DNA of 64,000 nucleotides from Diphasiastrum complanatum (GCA_029204225.1 CM055108.1:8492601-8556600), one strand, 5' to 3'. Shown: positions 12,215 through 26,912, counted from the stretch's first letter. Notes: generated from the sequence alone by a model not told the origin. Program-made: numbers and translations.

Positions 12215-15000
12215 AGATTATTCAAGATTACCATTTTGCAATTAACCAGATTATATCTGACTAACATATTGTAGATGTACCCTTGTTGAGTAATGGAGAT
12301 CAACTTTCAATTTCTGTCTCTGTGGATTTAAATAACAAGGCAAAAATGAACTTCGCCCAGATCGGTCATGTTGAATTCAGAAGATAGCATTGACTTGCCT
12401 TCTTTTATCAGATCGATATTATTGCTGAAGAGCAATGTGTCATCCACATACAAAGTGATAATGATAAAAGACTGTCGTATTGTCTTGAAGTAACATTCGA
12501 TTCTGAAGAGCTAGGTATGTAGCCGTGATCAATAAAAAAAGTATTGATCCTTTGAAACCATGCTCGAGCGGATTACTTCAAGCCATAAAGGGCCTTATGG
12601 AGTTTACACACATGATTGTGTTTACCCTCAATAATATAACCTTCGGTTTGCACCATGTACATGTCTTCTTCAATAACTCCATTGAGATATGATGTCTGTA
12701 CATCCATTTGATGTATTTCCAAATCTGCTGCAGCAGCAAACGATAATAAAAGTGGAATATAAGAATGTTTGACTTTTGGACTGAAGGTCTTAGTATAATC
12801 GACGTTGTATACCTGAGAAAAACATCTGGCAACAAGTCGGGCTTTTCTTCTGTCGATGCTTCCGTCTGCTTTGTACTTGACTTTGAAAATCCATTTGCAA
12901 TCAACTATGTCTCTGCTAGCAGGTAATTCGACAATCATCCATGTCTGGTTCTTGATAAGAGATAAATATACTCTGAAGGTCAAGCTTCTTCCTGAGATCA
13001 TCAGGAATCTGCGCATAAGTAGTACATCCAAAAAATCGTAAGTTGATAAAGAAGGTTTGGTACCTGTCCAAACTTCGAATGGTATTTTGTCTGAGAAACC
13101 TTTAGTAGGACATCTGCTCTAAATATAGGTTGCTGTTGAAACAGCTTCAGCCAAGGACTTCGGAAGTGTCACATGTGATAACATGCAGTTTGCCGATTCA
13201 ACTAAGGTTCTATTCTTTCTCTCAGCAAGACCATTTGACTGAGGTGAATAGGAGGTAATGTATTGTTGCTCAACGCCGTTGTTAAGACACTACTCCTTGA
13301 ATTTGGTGGAGATGTATTCTCCCCCGTTATTTGACCTCAGTGCTTTGATTCGTTTGCCAATTTGATTTTCAGCATGCTCTTTGAATTGTCTGAACTTGAT
13401 GAAAGCTTTTGATTTTTGTTTAATGAAGTAAATAGCTATTTTTCTGGAAAATTCGTCAATAAAGGTAATAAAATACTTTGCATCTAGCAATAAAGGAGTT
13501 TGCATAGGTCCACATATATCTATATGAACAACATCTAACAGACCTTTTGTTGCATGCCTATGACTCGGTCTAAAAGGAATCCTAGTCTGCTTTCCAAGGA
13601 TGGAGCTATGGCATACAGGGAGATCGACTTTACCAAAAAGATGGTCGAGATCAAGTACTAGGGATTGTCTTGACATTTCTGAAACAAATGCATAATTCAA
13701 GTGTCCTAAGTAATGATGCCATAGTAATGCTTTATTGACAAGAACAAAAGTTTTCAAGACTTGACTAGAATCAAAATAACAATGTGCAAATCTATATAAG
13801 TATCCATGACTCTTGTCGAGTGCAAGGATCTTATTACTCCTATCGATAATTCTGCATTGATCTGACTCAAACGCCATCTTATGACCTAAATCTATACTTC
13901 TACTTACTGATAACAGATTTGTAGAGAGTTTAGAAACATACAAGACTTTTGACAGTAGTTTGAATTGATCGTGTAGGAATCTTAATCTTACAGTATCTTC
14001 ACCTTTGATAGTGTGGGTACTATCATCACCAAGATGAACATACTTCTTTGTGTTGTAAGGCGTATAGGATTGGAAAATCTCATGGTGATTGGTCATATGT
14101 TGAGTAGCTCCGGAATCCAGAAATCACAAATCATCCGAATTTGCGTATTTGTCTTTCACCATAAAAGCGCCTTCATCCATTTCGACTTCAGGAAATGTTG
14201 TAACTGTATTTGCTTGTTGATCAGGTTGCTTGGCTACATTCTTCGCTTTGAGAATTCGGCAATCTTGGATCTCATGGTTATTGCACTTGCAATACCTGCA
14301 AAACATCTTCTTCTTCGACGAATGTGGATTTGATGATTGTTATTGACTTTGAGTCTATTTCTGATTTGATGTAGACTATTTGGAGCTTTTCTGCTTCTGT
14401 CATTTCGAGCCCTTATTGACATATAGAGCATGAGACAAAGAGGTAGACGAAGTGTCTTGACTTCTTCGATTATCTTCTTGTAGCAACATATTGATAACTC
14501 TGGTAAGAGTTAAATATGAGTGTGTCATGATCATTATCACCCAGTTCTCATATGTAGAGGGCAGGCTTGAAAGCAACGTCATGATTGCGTCTTGATCATT
14601 TATGACTGATCCAACAGCGGCCATCTGCTGCAAGAGATTCTTAAACTGGTTAATATGATTCTGAAGAGAATCATTATTTGACATCTTGAGTGTGAAGAAT
14701 TTCCTTCGAAGATATAACTTAGTAGTTACGTCTCTCACATCATATAGTGAGCTCAAGATGTTCCAAACTTCTTTTGAAATTTTAGCTTCAGTTATATGGC
14801 CAATTTGAGTATCTAATATATTGAGGATAATAAGTGCGAAAGTTTTACCATCCTTCGATTTCCATTTTGAGTCTTTTGTGTCATCTTCAGATTTCACTTT
14901 GATACTTGTAACAACATCCCACAACTTGTTGGCGATTAGCAAGGTCTTCACTTAAATTTTCATAAATGATAATTGGATCCATTCAGCTTGTCTACGATAA
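12215..15000 (-). pseudogene. Decayed copia element D (minus strand): gag to reverse transcriptase
   Basis: Read leftward: gag of UBN2 type at 14951-14400 (LLIANKLWDVV, FKNLLQQMA, LLSSLPSTYENWV), a zinc knuckle CRYCKCNNHEIQDC at about 14300-14260, the start of protease (FRSYSTYDQSP region), GAG-pre-integrase (LWHHYLGHLNYAFVSEM) and integrase (VHIDICGPMQT, KALRSNNGGEYIS with the second catalytic Asp replaced by Asn) at 14096-13290. RT follows at 13031-12573 (CKWIFKVKYKADGS, HQMDVQTSYLNG) and continues with frameshifts to LYVDDTLLFSNN near 12450 and NMTDLGEVHF near 12370. Copia similarity fades at about 12215, so RNase H is missing. Inactive by several independent lesions. Confidence 0.83.
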
Positions 15001-15164
15001 GACTGGCTTTACTTTGAGAATCCATCTGGAACTTTAGTTTGATGACGTTAAGAGAGATACCGTGCTGCGCTACAATTGGAAATCGATTCTCTGATACTGA
15101 AACAAATTGATTCGAATTGAAGAATAATTTGATATTGTGAAAGATATCAAGTATAAGAGCTTGC

Positions 15165-15176
15165 GTTCTGATATAG
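15165..15176 (-). other. Degenerate primer-binding site of copia element D
   Basis: On the minus strand the bases read CTATATCAGAAC, 8 of 12 matches to TGGTATCAGAGC, at the right distance upstream of gag. The element's 5' LTR should begin just to the right, but its far end could not be defined. Confidence 0.5.
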
Positions 15177-16140
15177 TATTAGGCCTTGAAGAAAAAAATG
15201 CATACATTCTGAGACAAACCTGAACGCAATAAAAAATAGTATTGATTCAGTATGAAACGAAACAAAAGTAAATGAGTACAACAAGTTTGCGGATCGAAGC
15301 TGCGTACTCTAAGCTATTTATGAGTGACTAGAATATAAGTCTGAATTAAGCACAACTACTGATAAGCAGTAAGCGCAATAGCAATCTCTAATCAACTCTA
15401 AAGATCTGAGCTAGAATGTTCAAGAGTGTTCAAGCTCGCAGGCTTGAGAGAAAGCTAACTATTCAATACTTGATCTATGAATTACGATGTTGAAATATGA
15501 ACAAATGTTTATACTAAGCAATTAGGTCGTCAAATGCGGCTGGTTGGCTGGAGTCTGCTGACATTTATCCAATTCTTTTCAGAAGTTGTTTGCTGATAAG
15601 CGGTGACATTTGGCCGTAAACATTCTGTCTGCATAAATTAACATGAATGTCACTCTGCAGAAATGAATGTAACTGTCATCAGAGAGAAAGCAAAAAATGC
15701 GACTTTTGTGAGAAATGTGACCATGTCACAGCATCTCATTTTTTGAATATTGGGACAGCCCCACACTTTGCCAAAGTCATTTCCTTAACATTTGAGGCAC
15801 TTTGAAAAAATGTGAAAAATGCGACACTGGATTTGTACTCGCAATTCCTGACAGGTGAAAAATGCGAAAAACGCGACATTGCATTTTTACTCAAAATTCC
15901 CGACAGACGAAAAATGCGAAAAATGCGACACTGTATTTTTACTTGCAATTTTTGATAGTGTTGCTCTGATTGTCAGGTTTTGTAGTGAGAGAAAATTTTT
16001 GACACTATTGTCAAACTGTTTACAGATCCCCTGCTCCAAAGGATCTATTGGTTTTGGTTTCTTTTTCTTACTTCTTCTTATGCTTGTCAGTGGAGGCAGT
16101 GGGCTCTTGCTTAAGTTATTCATTCTTGTTCAAAGCCCAA
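15177..16140 (-). repeat. Presumed 5' LTR region of element D with ~50-bp tandem repeat
   Basis: Follows the degenerate primer site. At about 15809-15960 a unit of about 50 bp containing GAAAAATGCGA, GCGACA and a stretch like TTTTTACTCAAAATTCC occurs three times. The same AAAAAATGCGAC word recurs in the plus-strand LTR at 26170, hinting that the two LTR families are related. No matching second LTR was found, so the boundaries are approximate. Confidence 0.35.
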
Positions 16141-19059
<2,919 letters not shown>

Positions 19060-21218
19060 AATTACCGTCTAGAGTAGTGAAAAGCTCTAGAATGACGTTG
19101 AACTACTTTTTGAGGGTTCTTAATTGGCCTTCGGCTACCTGGTTCCCTTGCTCATCTTCTTGGAGCATGGCGCGTAGGGTTGTTAGCTCGGTATCGTTGG
19201 TGCGGAGCTCAGCGTTGTGAAGTTTTCTCTGGTCTTGGTAAGTTTTCAGCACACAGCCAGAATGGTCATTGTAATATTCGGTGCGATTCCTCTATAGCTT
19301 CTGAGCGGCCGACGTTTCATCTTCTATCGTGGCTACCATATGATCAAGGGCAGCCTGGATGGTCTGTACCTGGTCTGCTTGTTGGACTTTCATTTCCAAG
19401 GCCGTTTGTTGAATCTTGAAGTTGGTCTGGCCTGCTGATTTTTTGTTCATTCCTTTGAGACATTACGTTCCAATTGGTAATCCTCGAGGGATCTCTCTAA
19501 GGCTCGGAGAGATTCGAGTTCCTGTTCTAGTGTGGTCTTCTTCATTACCAGGTGCTGGCGGTATGGTTGATAAGTTTGTCGTGCTCTCTTCTCTTGGAGG
19601 ATCTGGGCCTGAAGTGTGGCCACGAGTTGTTGGTAAGATTGAGCTGCTTGCTCTACTTTCTTGAGCTGCCTGATGGACCAAGCCTTGCTCTCTTTTCTCT
19701 CTTTTTCTCTCTCTCTCTCTGTTGGTTCAGTCGCTCGACCTGATCAATCGTTTGCCCTGTCACCAATTGGCCACGAGATTGCTCAGTAGCTCTTTCAGAG
19801 AGCATCTGGTGGAGTTGTTGTTGAAGGCCAGTTAGGGTAGTCCAGCAATTTAGTGTCTGAGAATCCCAGCTGGCAGAAGGTGGTAGAGTTATGATGGGTA
19901 GTGGAAGAGGTGAGGTAACAGAGATGGTTGCAATATGTGGCACAATGGGGGTGGAAACGGTGGTAACAATGGGAGCAACAATGGAGGTGATCGAAGCAGT
20001 GGTGGTAGAAACAATAGTGGGGTGAATGAGAAATGAAACAGATGGAATGGTGACAACGAGGGGGGATGAGGTGACAATTGCAAGAGTGGTGATGGGAGGA
20101 GCGATGGAAACTGCGACAGAGGTAGACACATGAGAAGTAACTATAGGGCGGATAGGGCTATGTATAGGAGACACGATCTAAATTATAGGGGAGGAGTGGA
20201 TGGGGGCTGGTGTGTGTTTGACTGGAAGACGTAGGTGAAGAGGTGAAGGAGGGGGATCGTTGGCTGGCCAACAATCGCGCGAGTGGATCTTGTGAGGATA
20301 GGCTGGCAGATGAGGAGGAGGGTGTGGGAGTTCAGACACCTAGATGCACTAAATGTGTGTAGGCGTGATGATGGTAATGGGACCACCACAGGTGATCCAT
20401 GAGGGACGCTTGAAAGCAGCCTGTAACTCCTTTACGAGAAACGAGGCCCAATCATAGACTGTGTCCGGTCCTCCCATCATGGTCATCATGATGATGACTA
20501 GCTTGGACACACGGAGGAGACGGTGGGAGCTTACTATGATGGTGGCAGATAGAAAATCTATCACATCACGAAGATGTGGATTCCTGAGTTGTGAGATCAG
20601 ATACCCGTCGTTGGTTTTGGTCTTAATGTCGTCTTGGTCTGGATTGAGAAATGCGGATATGTCGTATTTGGCCAGTGCACAAATGGTTGGTAGGTAGTTG
20701 GAGTGCGAAAGGGTGAAAGCTAATGAAATTAGCTATGGGTCAAGGGAGATCACATGGTCCTGCCCTTTGTAGGTGATGGTAAAATTGTCGGTGGCGAAAG
20801 TGAAAAATGCTTGCTGTACTAGAGCAAGGTCCTGAAAAACGGGTACCTGCATGTTATGGAGTGCGGTAGTCAGGACTACAAGGCAGTCGTCGGTGCAAAG
20901 AGCGATAATCTCTTGCTTAGTTAGTAGAGGTAGAATGGTATATTGTAAAGGTGCGTGCGTGGCATGACCAGCAGGTTGATGGGTAGATTGGGGAGATGTC
21001 TCTCCCTCCTCGTGGCTAGGGGACGTGGATGAGGTTGGGGAGGATGAAGAGTGGATTCGGTCTACTGGGACGCGGATGATGAGGTAGAGATATGTGAGGA
21101 TGTAGATGGACTGGGAGAATGGCTGGTTCTAGTAGGCGTGGCGGCACTTCGAGTGGCTTAGACTCGTTGACTATCAAAAGGAGCAGTAGTGCCCGAAAGA
21201 CGGCGTTTCAGTACCATA
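19060..21218 (-). pseudogene. Decayed long frame of unknown function: variable domain, Ser/Thr-rich region, coiled coil
   Basis: Reading leftward from an ATG at 21218-21216 (MVLKRRLSGTTAPFDS), a frame broken by several stops and shifts can be followed for about 2.1 kb. It has a Ser/Pro/Thr-rich start, a globular stretch at about 20960-20350 (VISLDP, DGYLISQLRNPHLRDVIDFL, YDWASFLVKELQAAF), a Thr/Ile/Ser-rich low-complexity part at 20174-19890, a Gln/Glu/Arg-rich region at 19880-19650 and a predicted coiled coil at about 19430-19080 (VQTIQAALDHMVATIEDE, ELTTLRAMLQEDEQGNQ). It lies downstream, in the same sense, of a Tat-like gypsy pol, where accessory or env-like ORFs occur. I do not recognise the family; a plant-transposon-type protein is possible. 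Confidence 0.5.
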
Positions 21219-21239
21219 TTGGAAACAGGGACGAATAGG

Positions 21240-21540
21240 GTCTGAGGACAAGTTATGTAATGAGGGTGAGTAATGGATAGAGGGTGAGTAATGTATTGAT
21301 GGTGAGTTATATGGACAGAGGGCGAGTAATGTACTGATGGTGAGTTATATGGACAGAGGGCGAGTAATCAGGATGCCGCAAGTAATCAACACGACGAGTA
21401 TTAGCGCGAGTAATCAACATGATGAGTAATAAATTAGTTGGCGAGCAAATTCTCTAATGGTGAGTAAAGAGTTGAGCACAAGTAATGGGCACCAGCGAGT
21501 AATAGCACGACTAATGGGCACGAGTAATCAAAGTGAAAAT
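21240..21540. repeat. Degenerate GAGTAAT tandem array
   Basis: The heptamer GAGTAAT (and GAGTTAT, CAAGTAAT variants) recurs over a dozen times in 300 bp, with a longer direct repeat of about 40 bp (GGTGAGTTATATGGACAGAG) at about 21301-21360. It lies between the ATG at 21218 and a possible TATA box, so would form the leader of the minus-strand frame. Confidence 0.8.
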
Positions 21541-21554
21541 GAGATAAGTCGCCC

Positions 21555-21564
21555 CCATATATAT
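21555..21564 (-). promoter_or_regulatory. Possible TATA box for the minus-strand frame
   Basis: CATATATATA on the plus strand reads TATATATATG on the minus strand, about 340 bp upstream of the ATG at 21218. Position is plausible, but such AT words are common here. Confidence 0.35.
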
Positions 21565-21959
21565 ACAGAAATTATAACTCGCCCACTGTCATTTTTGGAC
21601 AGCAGTCCAATCAATGCCAAATCACTAGTGCTTGCACTGTGCACAATCTGTTTTCTAATTGACTACTAGATTTATGAGATTTCCTAATCAACATCCCATT
21701 GTTTACTAAAAATAACAGTTTTTGTCAAATAAGAGCCTAACTTGGACTTTGGACGGAATTTCTCTGGATAGATTTGATCGTGCATTGAAGTGCCACAGAG
21801 CACAATTATGACAAGGAGAGTGATTGTCTAAAATAGCAATATAGCTCTTTACAGACCGTTCGGAGCATTTTCGGGCATTTTTACAAGGAAAATGAGGGAA
21901 GATGAGTAGGGCTGGGATTTTCACACTGGGTTTGTACAAGGGCACGACAGTTTATACAA

Positions 21960-22900
21960 GGTGGGATTTCTTATATGCAGGGTTCCGTCGGTAGTTGCTA
22001 ACCTACCTAGCTCGTTCCTACCTAGTTCAAAATTATCATTTACTTATGCTAAGGGGCCGGGGCAACTTCCTAGTTTAACTGAGTCGATCTACAGGTAAGT
22101 CTAACCTAACTTATTTAATTCGTCTAAACCATCTACTCTAGACTAATCTAAGCTAGTCTACATTACCAGCTAACCTAGCTTTCTATCTGGTCTACTTAAA
22201 TATCTAAATATCATGGCCAACTGCTATTCTAATCTAAGGATCGGATCTGGCACTTAGATTATTAACTAAATCTACAGCTACCCTAGGGGTCGGTCTATTC
22301 CAAATTTTGTTCGGCTAACTATTTGTTTCTACCTAATCTAAATGCTACCTAGGCTAACTAGGCTAACTTCTCCCAACTGACAGACCGACTAAGATTAACT
22401 AACTAAGAAATCTAAATTGATCTAACTTACATTTCCAGATTTATCTAAGGGTCTTGGTTGGCAACTACCCTAATCTACGGGACTTGATCTGTTACCTAAA
22501 AGCTAACTAATCTAAAACCTATCTAGATCTAATCAGGCTTCCTAGATTTATCCTAGCTATTGGATCGGGGTCATCTAATTGAAACACTATCTTCCTAGGA
22601 CAATCTAACATATATAACCAAACAGAAACTATCTAGGCTAGCTGAAATGCCTACTCGATCTTTCTAAGCTAGAACTACCTAGTATACCACAAATCCAACT
22701 AGCTAAGTAGTGTTAACCTAATCTAACTATCTAATCTAGCTATCTGATTAACTATTCTAGGATTAAGCAAAACACGAAGGATCTAACTTCTAACTCCTAT
22801 GGATCTAGATTTAGACTACAGCTAAGATTTAACTAATCTATCCTACCATCTATTTGATAGGCAACTATTTAATCTTACAAGCTACTCCTACCTAGGCTAG
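21960..22900. repeat. CTA/TCTAA-rich low-complexity region
   Basis: About 940 bases in which CTAA, TCTAA, CCTAG and CTACC words recur at short irregular spacing (for example CTAATCTAACTATCTAATC), with strong strand asymmetry and no open frames. It spans the interval between the end of the gypsy integrase C-terminus and the downstream decayed frame, so it behaves as the post-pol spacer of that element. Confidence 0.75.
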
Positions 22901-25423
22901 CTAACGGGGTGTTGATGGTTCATCTTGAGCTGAAGAAGATGATGTGGATGGTGGTCCTGGCACATCCCTAAGCTCAACATCAGTGGAATAGTAGTGACGC
23001 AACCTGCTGCCATTCATGGGTGTGTCTAGCAAATTGCCTTGCAAGTCGACGAGAATAACTGTGCCATTAGGTCGGATCTCTACTACTCTATACGGTCCTT
23101 CTCCCTGAAACATAAGATTTTCTTTGTGTTCCTTGGCGTTGTATAACAGCGCCAATTCTCCCTTGATGAGATCCTTGGTTTTTATATTACAATCATGCCA
23201 GGCCTTTTGTCGCTGCTTTTGTACGGCTAGGGCGTAAAACACTAGGAAGTTCTTGTACTCCCCATGCTTTGTCAGAACACTCCCTATGGCATACTTAGAG
23301 GCATCTTGTATGGATATGGAATTCTATGGTCCAGATAGGAGGTCGAAGGATTGGGGCAGTAAATAAGGCCTTCTTGAGTTTGTGGAAAGCCTCAATGGCT
23401 TCAACTGTCCATCCTAGTTGGATAGTCATTTGATAGATCAAACGAACTAGCTTAGCGAAATTCAAGACAAACTTCCGAGAATAATTGCAATGCCCCATAA
23501 AGATGTATACTTCATGTACAGTTCCTGGCTCAGGCAGAGCAAGTATTATGCGGATCTTATCGACGTCTATGGCGATACCATGCCTCAAAACTACGTGGCC
23601 TAGCACTATGTCGAGCGTGACCAGAAATTTGCATTTGGCCGGGTTTAAGGATATGTTGAATAATCGACATTGGATGAACACTTTCTCTAAGCAAGCTAGA
23701 TGTTGGGCTCTAGAGGAGTGGACACATAAGTTGTCCATAAACATTTCAAGAAACTTCCAAAGAAAATCCTTGAAGGCATAACTCATCACTCGTTGGAAAG
23801 TGCTGGGAGCGTTGCACAATCCAAATGGCATCACTTTGTAGGCGTACGCCCCCCACTCAGTAGAGAATGCAGTTTTGTGCTGATCTTCTGGGGCTATCTA
23901 CACTTGGTTATAGCCACTAAACCCATCTAGAAAGCTATAGGCTTCTAGTTTGACTATTCTCTCTAAAAAAATTTCCATGACGTTGTTGGTTACGGCGTAT
24001 GGCTTCTTGTAGTCCACACATATTCTAAGTTTCCCATTTTTCCTAGGTACTACCATGATAGGCGATACCCAATCAGTGTCTTCCATCTCGTAGATGAATC
24101 TTACATCAAGAAGCCTCAACTCTTCTTCGATCAATAGGGCGTAGTGCGGATTGGACCTATAAGGCCTACTAACTGTGGGTTTTGTAGTATTGGAATGGTG
24201 TGAACCACCACATCTGGCGATATAACCTTCAGCTCAGTGTAATTTCAAGCAAGATAGTCATGGTATTTGCAAAGAAGTGCCTTGAGATCCTCGAGTTCCT
24301 CTTCCTCTACATCTTCTCCTACTGGAACAATATGACTTTCTTCTCTCTTCTCAGCCAGATCACCATACGACTTTTTTCTCCCTTCTCAGCCAGAGCTATC
24401 TCTTTCATATGAGTAGGACCTTCATAAACATTGGCTCCTTGGGAGGTTTTTTCTGCGCTCAGGGCATAACCACTATCACATCATCCATCTCATAATACTT
24501 GAAGTATTCTGGCATGTCATGCATAGGCTTAGGTTCTTTTATGGTGTCTTGGAGGATTTTATCTAGTTCTTGGTCTGTCATCAACTCATATTTGTCTCTC
24601 GTTTGTCACTCTTGGCCTTCCACTCAATAGTTTTTGTCTTATACAGGGGTTTGCATTCACAGAGCAGGTTGGTGGTTGGCTGATTCTCAATTCCCATCCT
24701 TTTAAAAGCTCGGTTGAGTTTTCTAACACTCTGGGTCGACTTCATTTCTAGATCAACGAACGTGATGGGAGCTTTCTATTTCGGAGAGCCTCCAGAAGAT
24801 AGATCCGAAGTGATTGGCTCTTTTCCCTTGGCATTCATTGGCAACTCTAATGGTGGATCAAGGGTCGGATATTTTACCATCTTTGTGCTATTGTCCCATA
24901 ATGAGATTTCTAGCTTATAAAGAGCTTCGTCCTCAGCTAGGTCCCAATCTATGCATTCTCGCAAGAGATTGTTAACGGCTATTGGAACACTAGTCGTGGA
25001 TCCATCAGTCACTTTACACATTCGGCCTACTACGACATTACCTTGTGGGGCTCTGCGGTTTCAATGAGACCTTCGTTCGCTAGAGGCTTTTGTGGATCTA
25101 GTACTTCGAGATTTTGGCGCGGCTTTAAAATGGTCAGGATCTACATATCGGAGAAATTCCTCGTCCTCATACTCTCGACCTTTTTCTAGGGTAAACACCT
25201 GAAGGACTTCAATTTCTTTTTCACTATAGACTCTTTGCAGTGGTTCCTGGGGTATAGCCTCTAGGCTCATCATAAAAAATGAAAAGGAGTCTTGATGCCC
25301 TTCGCTAGATTTCTTCGCTGGTTGTGTCGAGATATCGTCTTCATCAGAAAATGGGTCTATTATTGACCTTCGCTTGGGAGATTGCTCAGTTGATGAAACA
25401 TCAAACTGAAGACAATCGATCAT
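22901..25423 (-). pseudogene. Decayed Ty3/gypsy pol, Tat-like, with integrase core deleted
   Basis: Read leftward: an acidic linker at 25423-25061; a protease-RT spacer at 25021-24200; RT from 24134 (FIYEMEDTDWVSPIMVVPRK, then CVDYKKP, DGFSGYNQV) and 23834 (MMPFGLCNAPSTFQRVM). These residues resemble non-chromodomain Tat/Athila RTs. The YVDD box reads FMDN, losing a catalytic Asp. RNase H starts (DASKYAIGSVLTKHGEY) and near 23260 jumps straight into the integrase C-terminal domain (QKAWHDCNIKTKD, GPYRVVEI, NGSRLRHYYS), so most of RNase H and the integrase core are missing. Gag is absent on the right, where copia fragments abut at about 25430. Inactive. Confidence 0.82.
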
Positions 25424-25429
25424 AGCTAG

Positions 25430-25545
25430 GGCTTTGGAAAGAACTGTGGGACATCGTTGATGGCACAGAGCTCAAACCAGAAGGTGATGCAGCCATCATC
25501 ACCAAGTGGAGACCGAGAGATGACAAAGCATTCGATCTCTTCTGA
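25430..25545 (+). pseudogene. Copia gag N-terminal fragment
   Basis: Plus-strand translation gives LWDIVDGTELKPEGDAA and ITKWRPRDDKAFDLF, the characteristic start of a copia UBN2-type gag. It ends abruptly after about 35 codons. Confidence 0.65.
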
Positions 25546-25692
25546 TCTCCAGTCCAAGGCATTTGGTTGCTTCTCCCAGATCTGTGATTTCATAATTTTC
25601 AGAAATCTGACTCTTCGTGTCCCTGATTAGCATCAAGGAGTTTTCTATCAGAAGAGAATCATCCAGAAAATAATGATCCGACCTGCTATTTT
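25546..25692 (-). pseudogene. Copia reverse-transcriptase fragment (opposite orientation)
   Basis: Minus-strand translation shows FLDDSLLIENS followed by YEITDLGEATKCLGLEI and RRDR, the YVDD-to-DLGE block of copia RT. Only about 50 residues are present, flanked on both sides by plus-strand copia pieces. Confidence 0.7.
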
Positions 25693-25739
25693 GTGCAGGA
25701 ATCAAACACTGTTTCAGAGACAATGTCAACACTTGACGC

Positions 25740-25965
25740 TGATCAAAAGAAGATCAATGTATCTTTCAATGAGAATGGCTTTATTCCAAACTCGATAGAC
25801 TCAAATTTTTATTTTCAGTCTGTATCGAATCCCTTCATAATCATCACCTTTTATGTAGATGATATGTTACTATTTAGTAACAATCTAAAGTTGTTGAAGG
25901 ATTCAAAATATATGTTAGCTCTATCAAAAGGAGCATCGTCTCATATTTTAACGATATGTTGAAAC
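25740..25965 (+). pseudogene. Copia reverse-transcriptase fragment
   Basis: Plus-strand frame NGFIPNSIDSNFYF, then IIITFYVDDMLLFSNN; the YVDD box is intact but the frame stops at 25962 and the rest of RT and RNase H is missing. A purine tract and LTR start follow about 40 bp downstream, so the element is heavily deleted between RT and its 3' end. Confidence 0.75.
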
Positions 25966-25998
25966 TGAAGTACAAAGCATTTTTCAGCATCCACATTA

Positions 25999-26007
25999 AG
26001 GGGAAGT
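25999..26007 (+). other. Polypurine tract before the LTR at 26008
   Basis: AAGGGGAAG directly precedes TGTTAGATTT. Confidence 0.65.
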
Positions 26008-26340
26008 GTTAGATTTTTTCTGCTTAGTCTTAAACAAATTGTTCAAGTAATGAGCATCCAGAAAAATCGAAGGCCGACTACATGTTTTCAGACCTTCACA
26101 TTTTTCTCTTCTTTAAAAGATTCTTTTCGCCTTAACCATTTTTAGGCACCTTTGTCTTTTTTGCACCTTAGCAAAAAATGCGACACACTGGCCAAGTGGC
26201 CAGAATGCCTTAGAAACCATTCTAAAGGCACCTTCGTCTTTTTTGCCTTTTTCGCCCCTTTGCGAGAAATGTGACAAAGTGGCCAGAATGCCTTAGAAAC
26301 CATTTTAAGGCGCCATCGGCTTTTTCGCCTTTTTCACTGT

Positions 26341-26590
26341 CTTAAATCTAAGGCACCCTCTGTTTTTCGTTGTCTTTAGTCTAAGGCACCTTCGCCTTCT
26401 TCGCTGCCTTTAGTCTAAGGCCCTTTTCGGCTTTTTTGCCTTTTTCGTTGCCTTAAATCTAAGGCACCTTCTGTTTTTCGCTGTCTTTAATCTAAGGCAC
26501 CTTTGCCTTCTTCGCTGCCTTTAGTCTAAGGCCCTATTTGGCTTTTTTCCTTCTTCGCTATCTTAAATCTAAGGGCGCCTTCTTGATTTA
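26341..26590. repeat. ~110-bp higher-order tandem repeat with inverted GCCTTA/TAAGGC pairs
   Basis: The word CTTAAATCTAAGG recurs at 26341, 26452 and 26562 (periods 111 and 110 bp). Each unit contains about three sub-blocks in which GCCTT(T)AxTCTAAGGC can fold on itself. More divergent units extend back to about 26110, where CTGGCCAAGTGGCCAG (26188-26203) forms another short hairpin. Confidence 0.8.
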
Positions 26591-26912
26591 CATACCTTAA
26601 GGCTAAGGGCACCTTCAATTTAAAGGGCCCTTCGGGTTTTTCGGGTTTTTCCATTTTTGCTACATTGGTAGGCTGACGTCGCCAACTTATCATCAACCCT
26701 AAAACAGCTGGAGAAACAAATATCCTAAGGGCGGTTACCAACTTTGTACAGATGCAAAACTGGAGTAAATGGCAGTTAAGACATAAAGATATTTTTTCTC
26801 TTGACACTTGTAAATATATATATTAGCTGAATCAAGCTATGTAAGTGTTGATTGAATTTCTCTTTCAATCAGAGTCATCTGTAGCCAACGTTATCACGCT
26901 CAGCAAGCTGAA

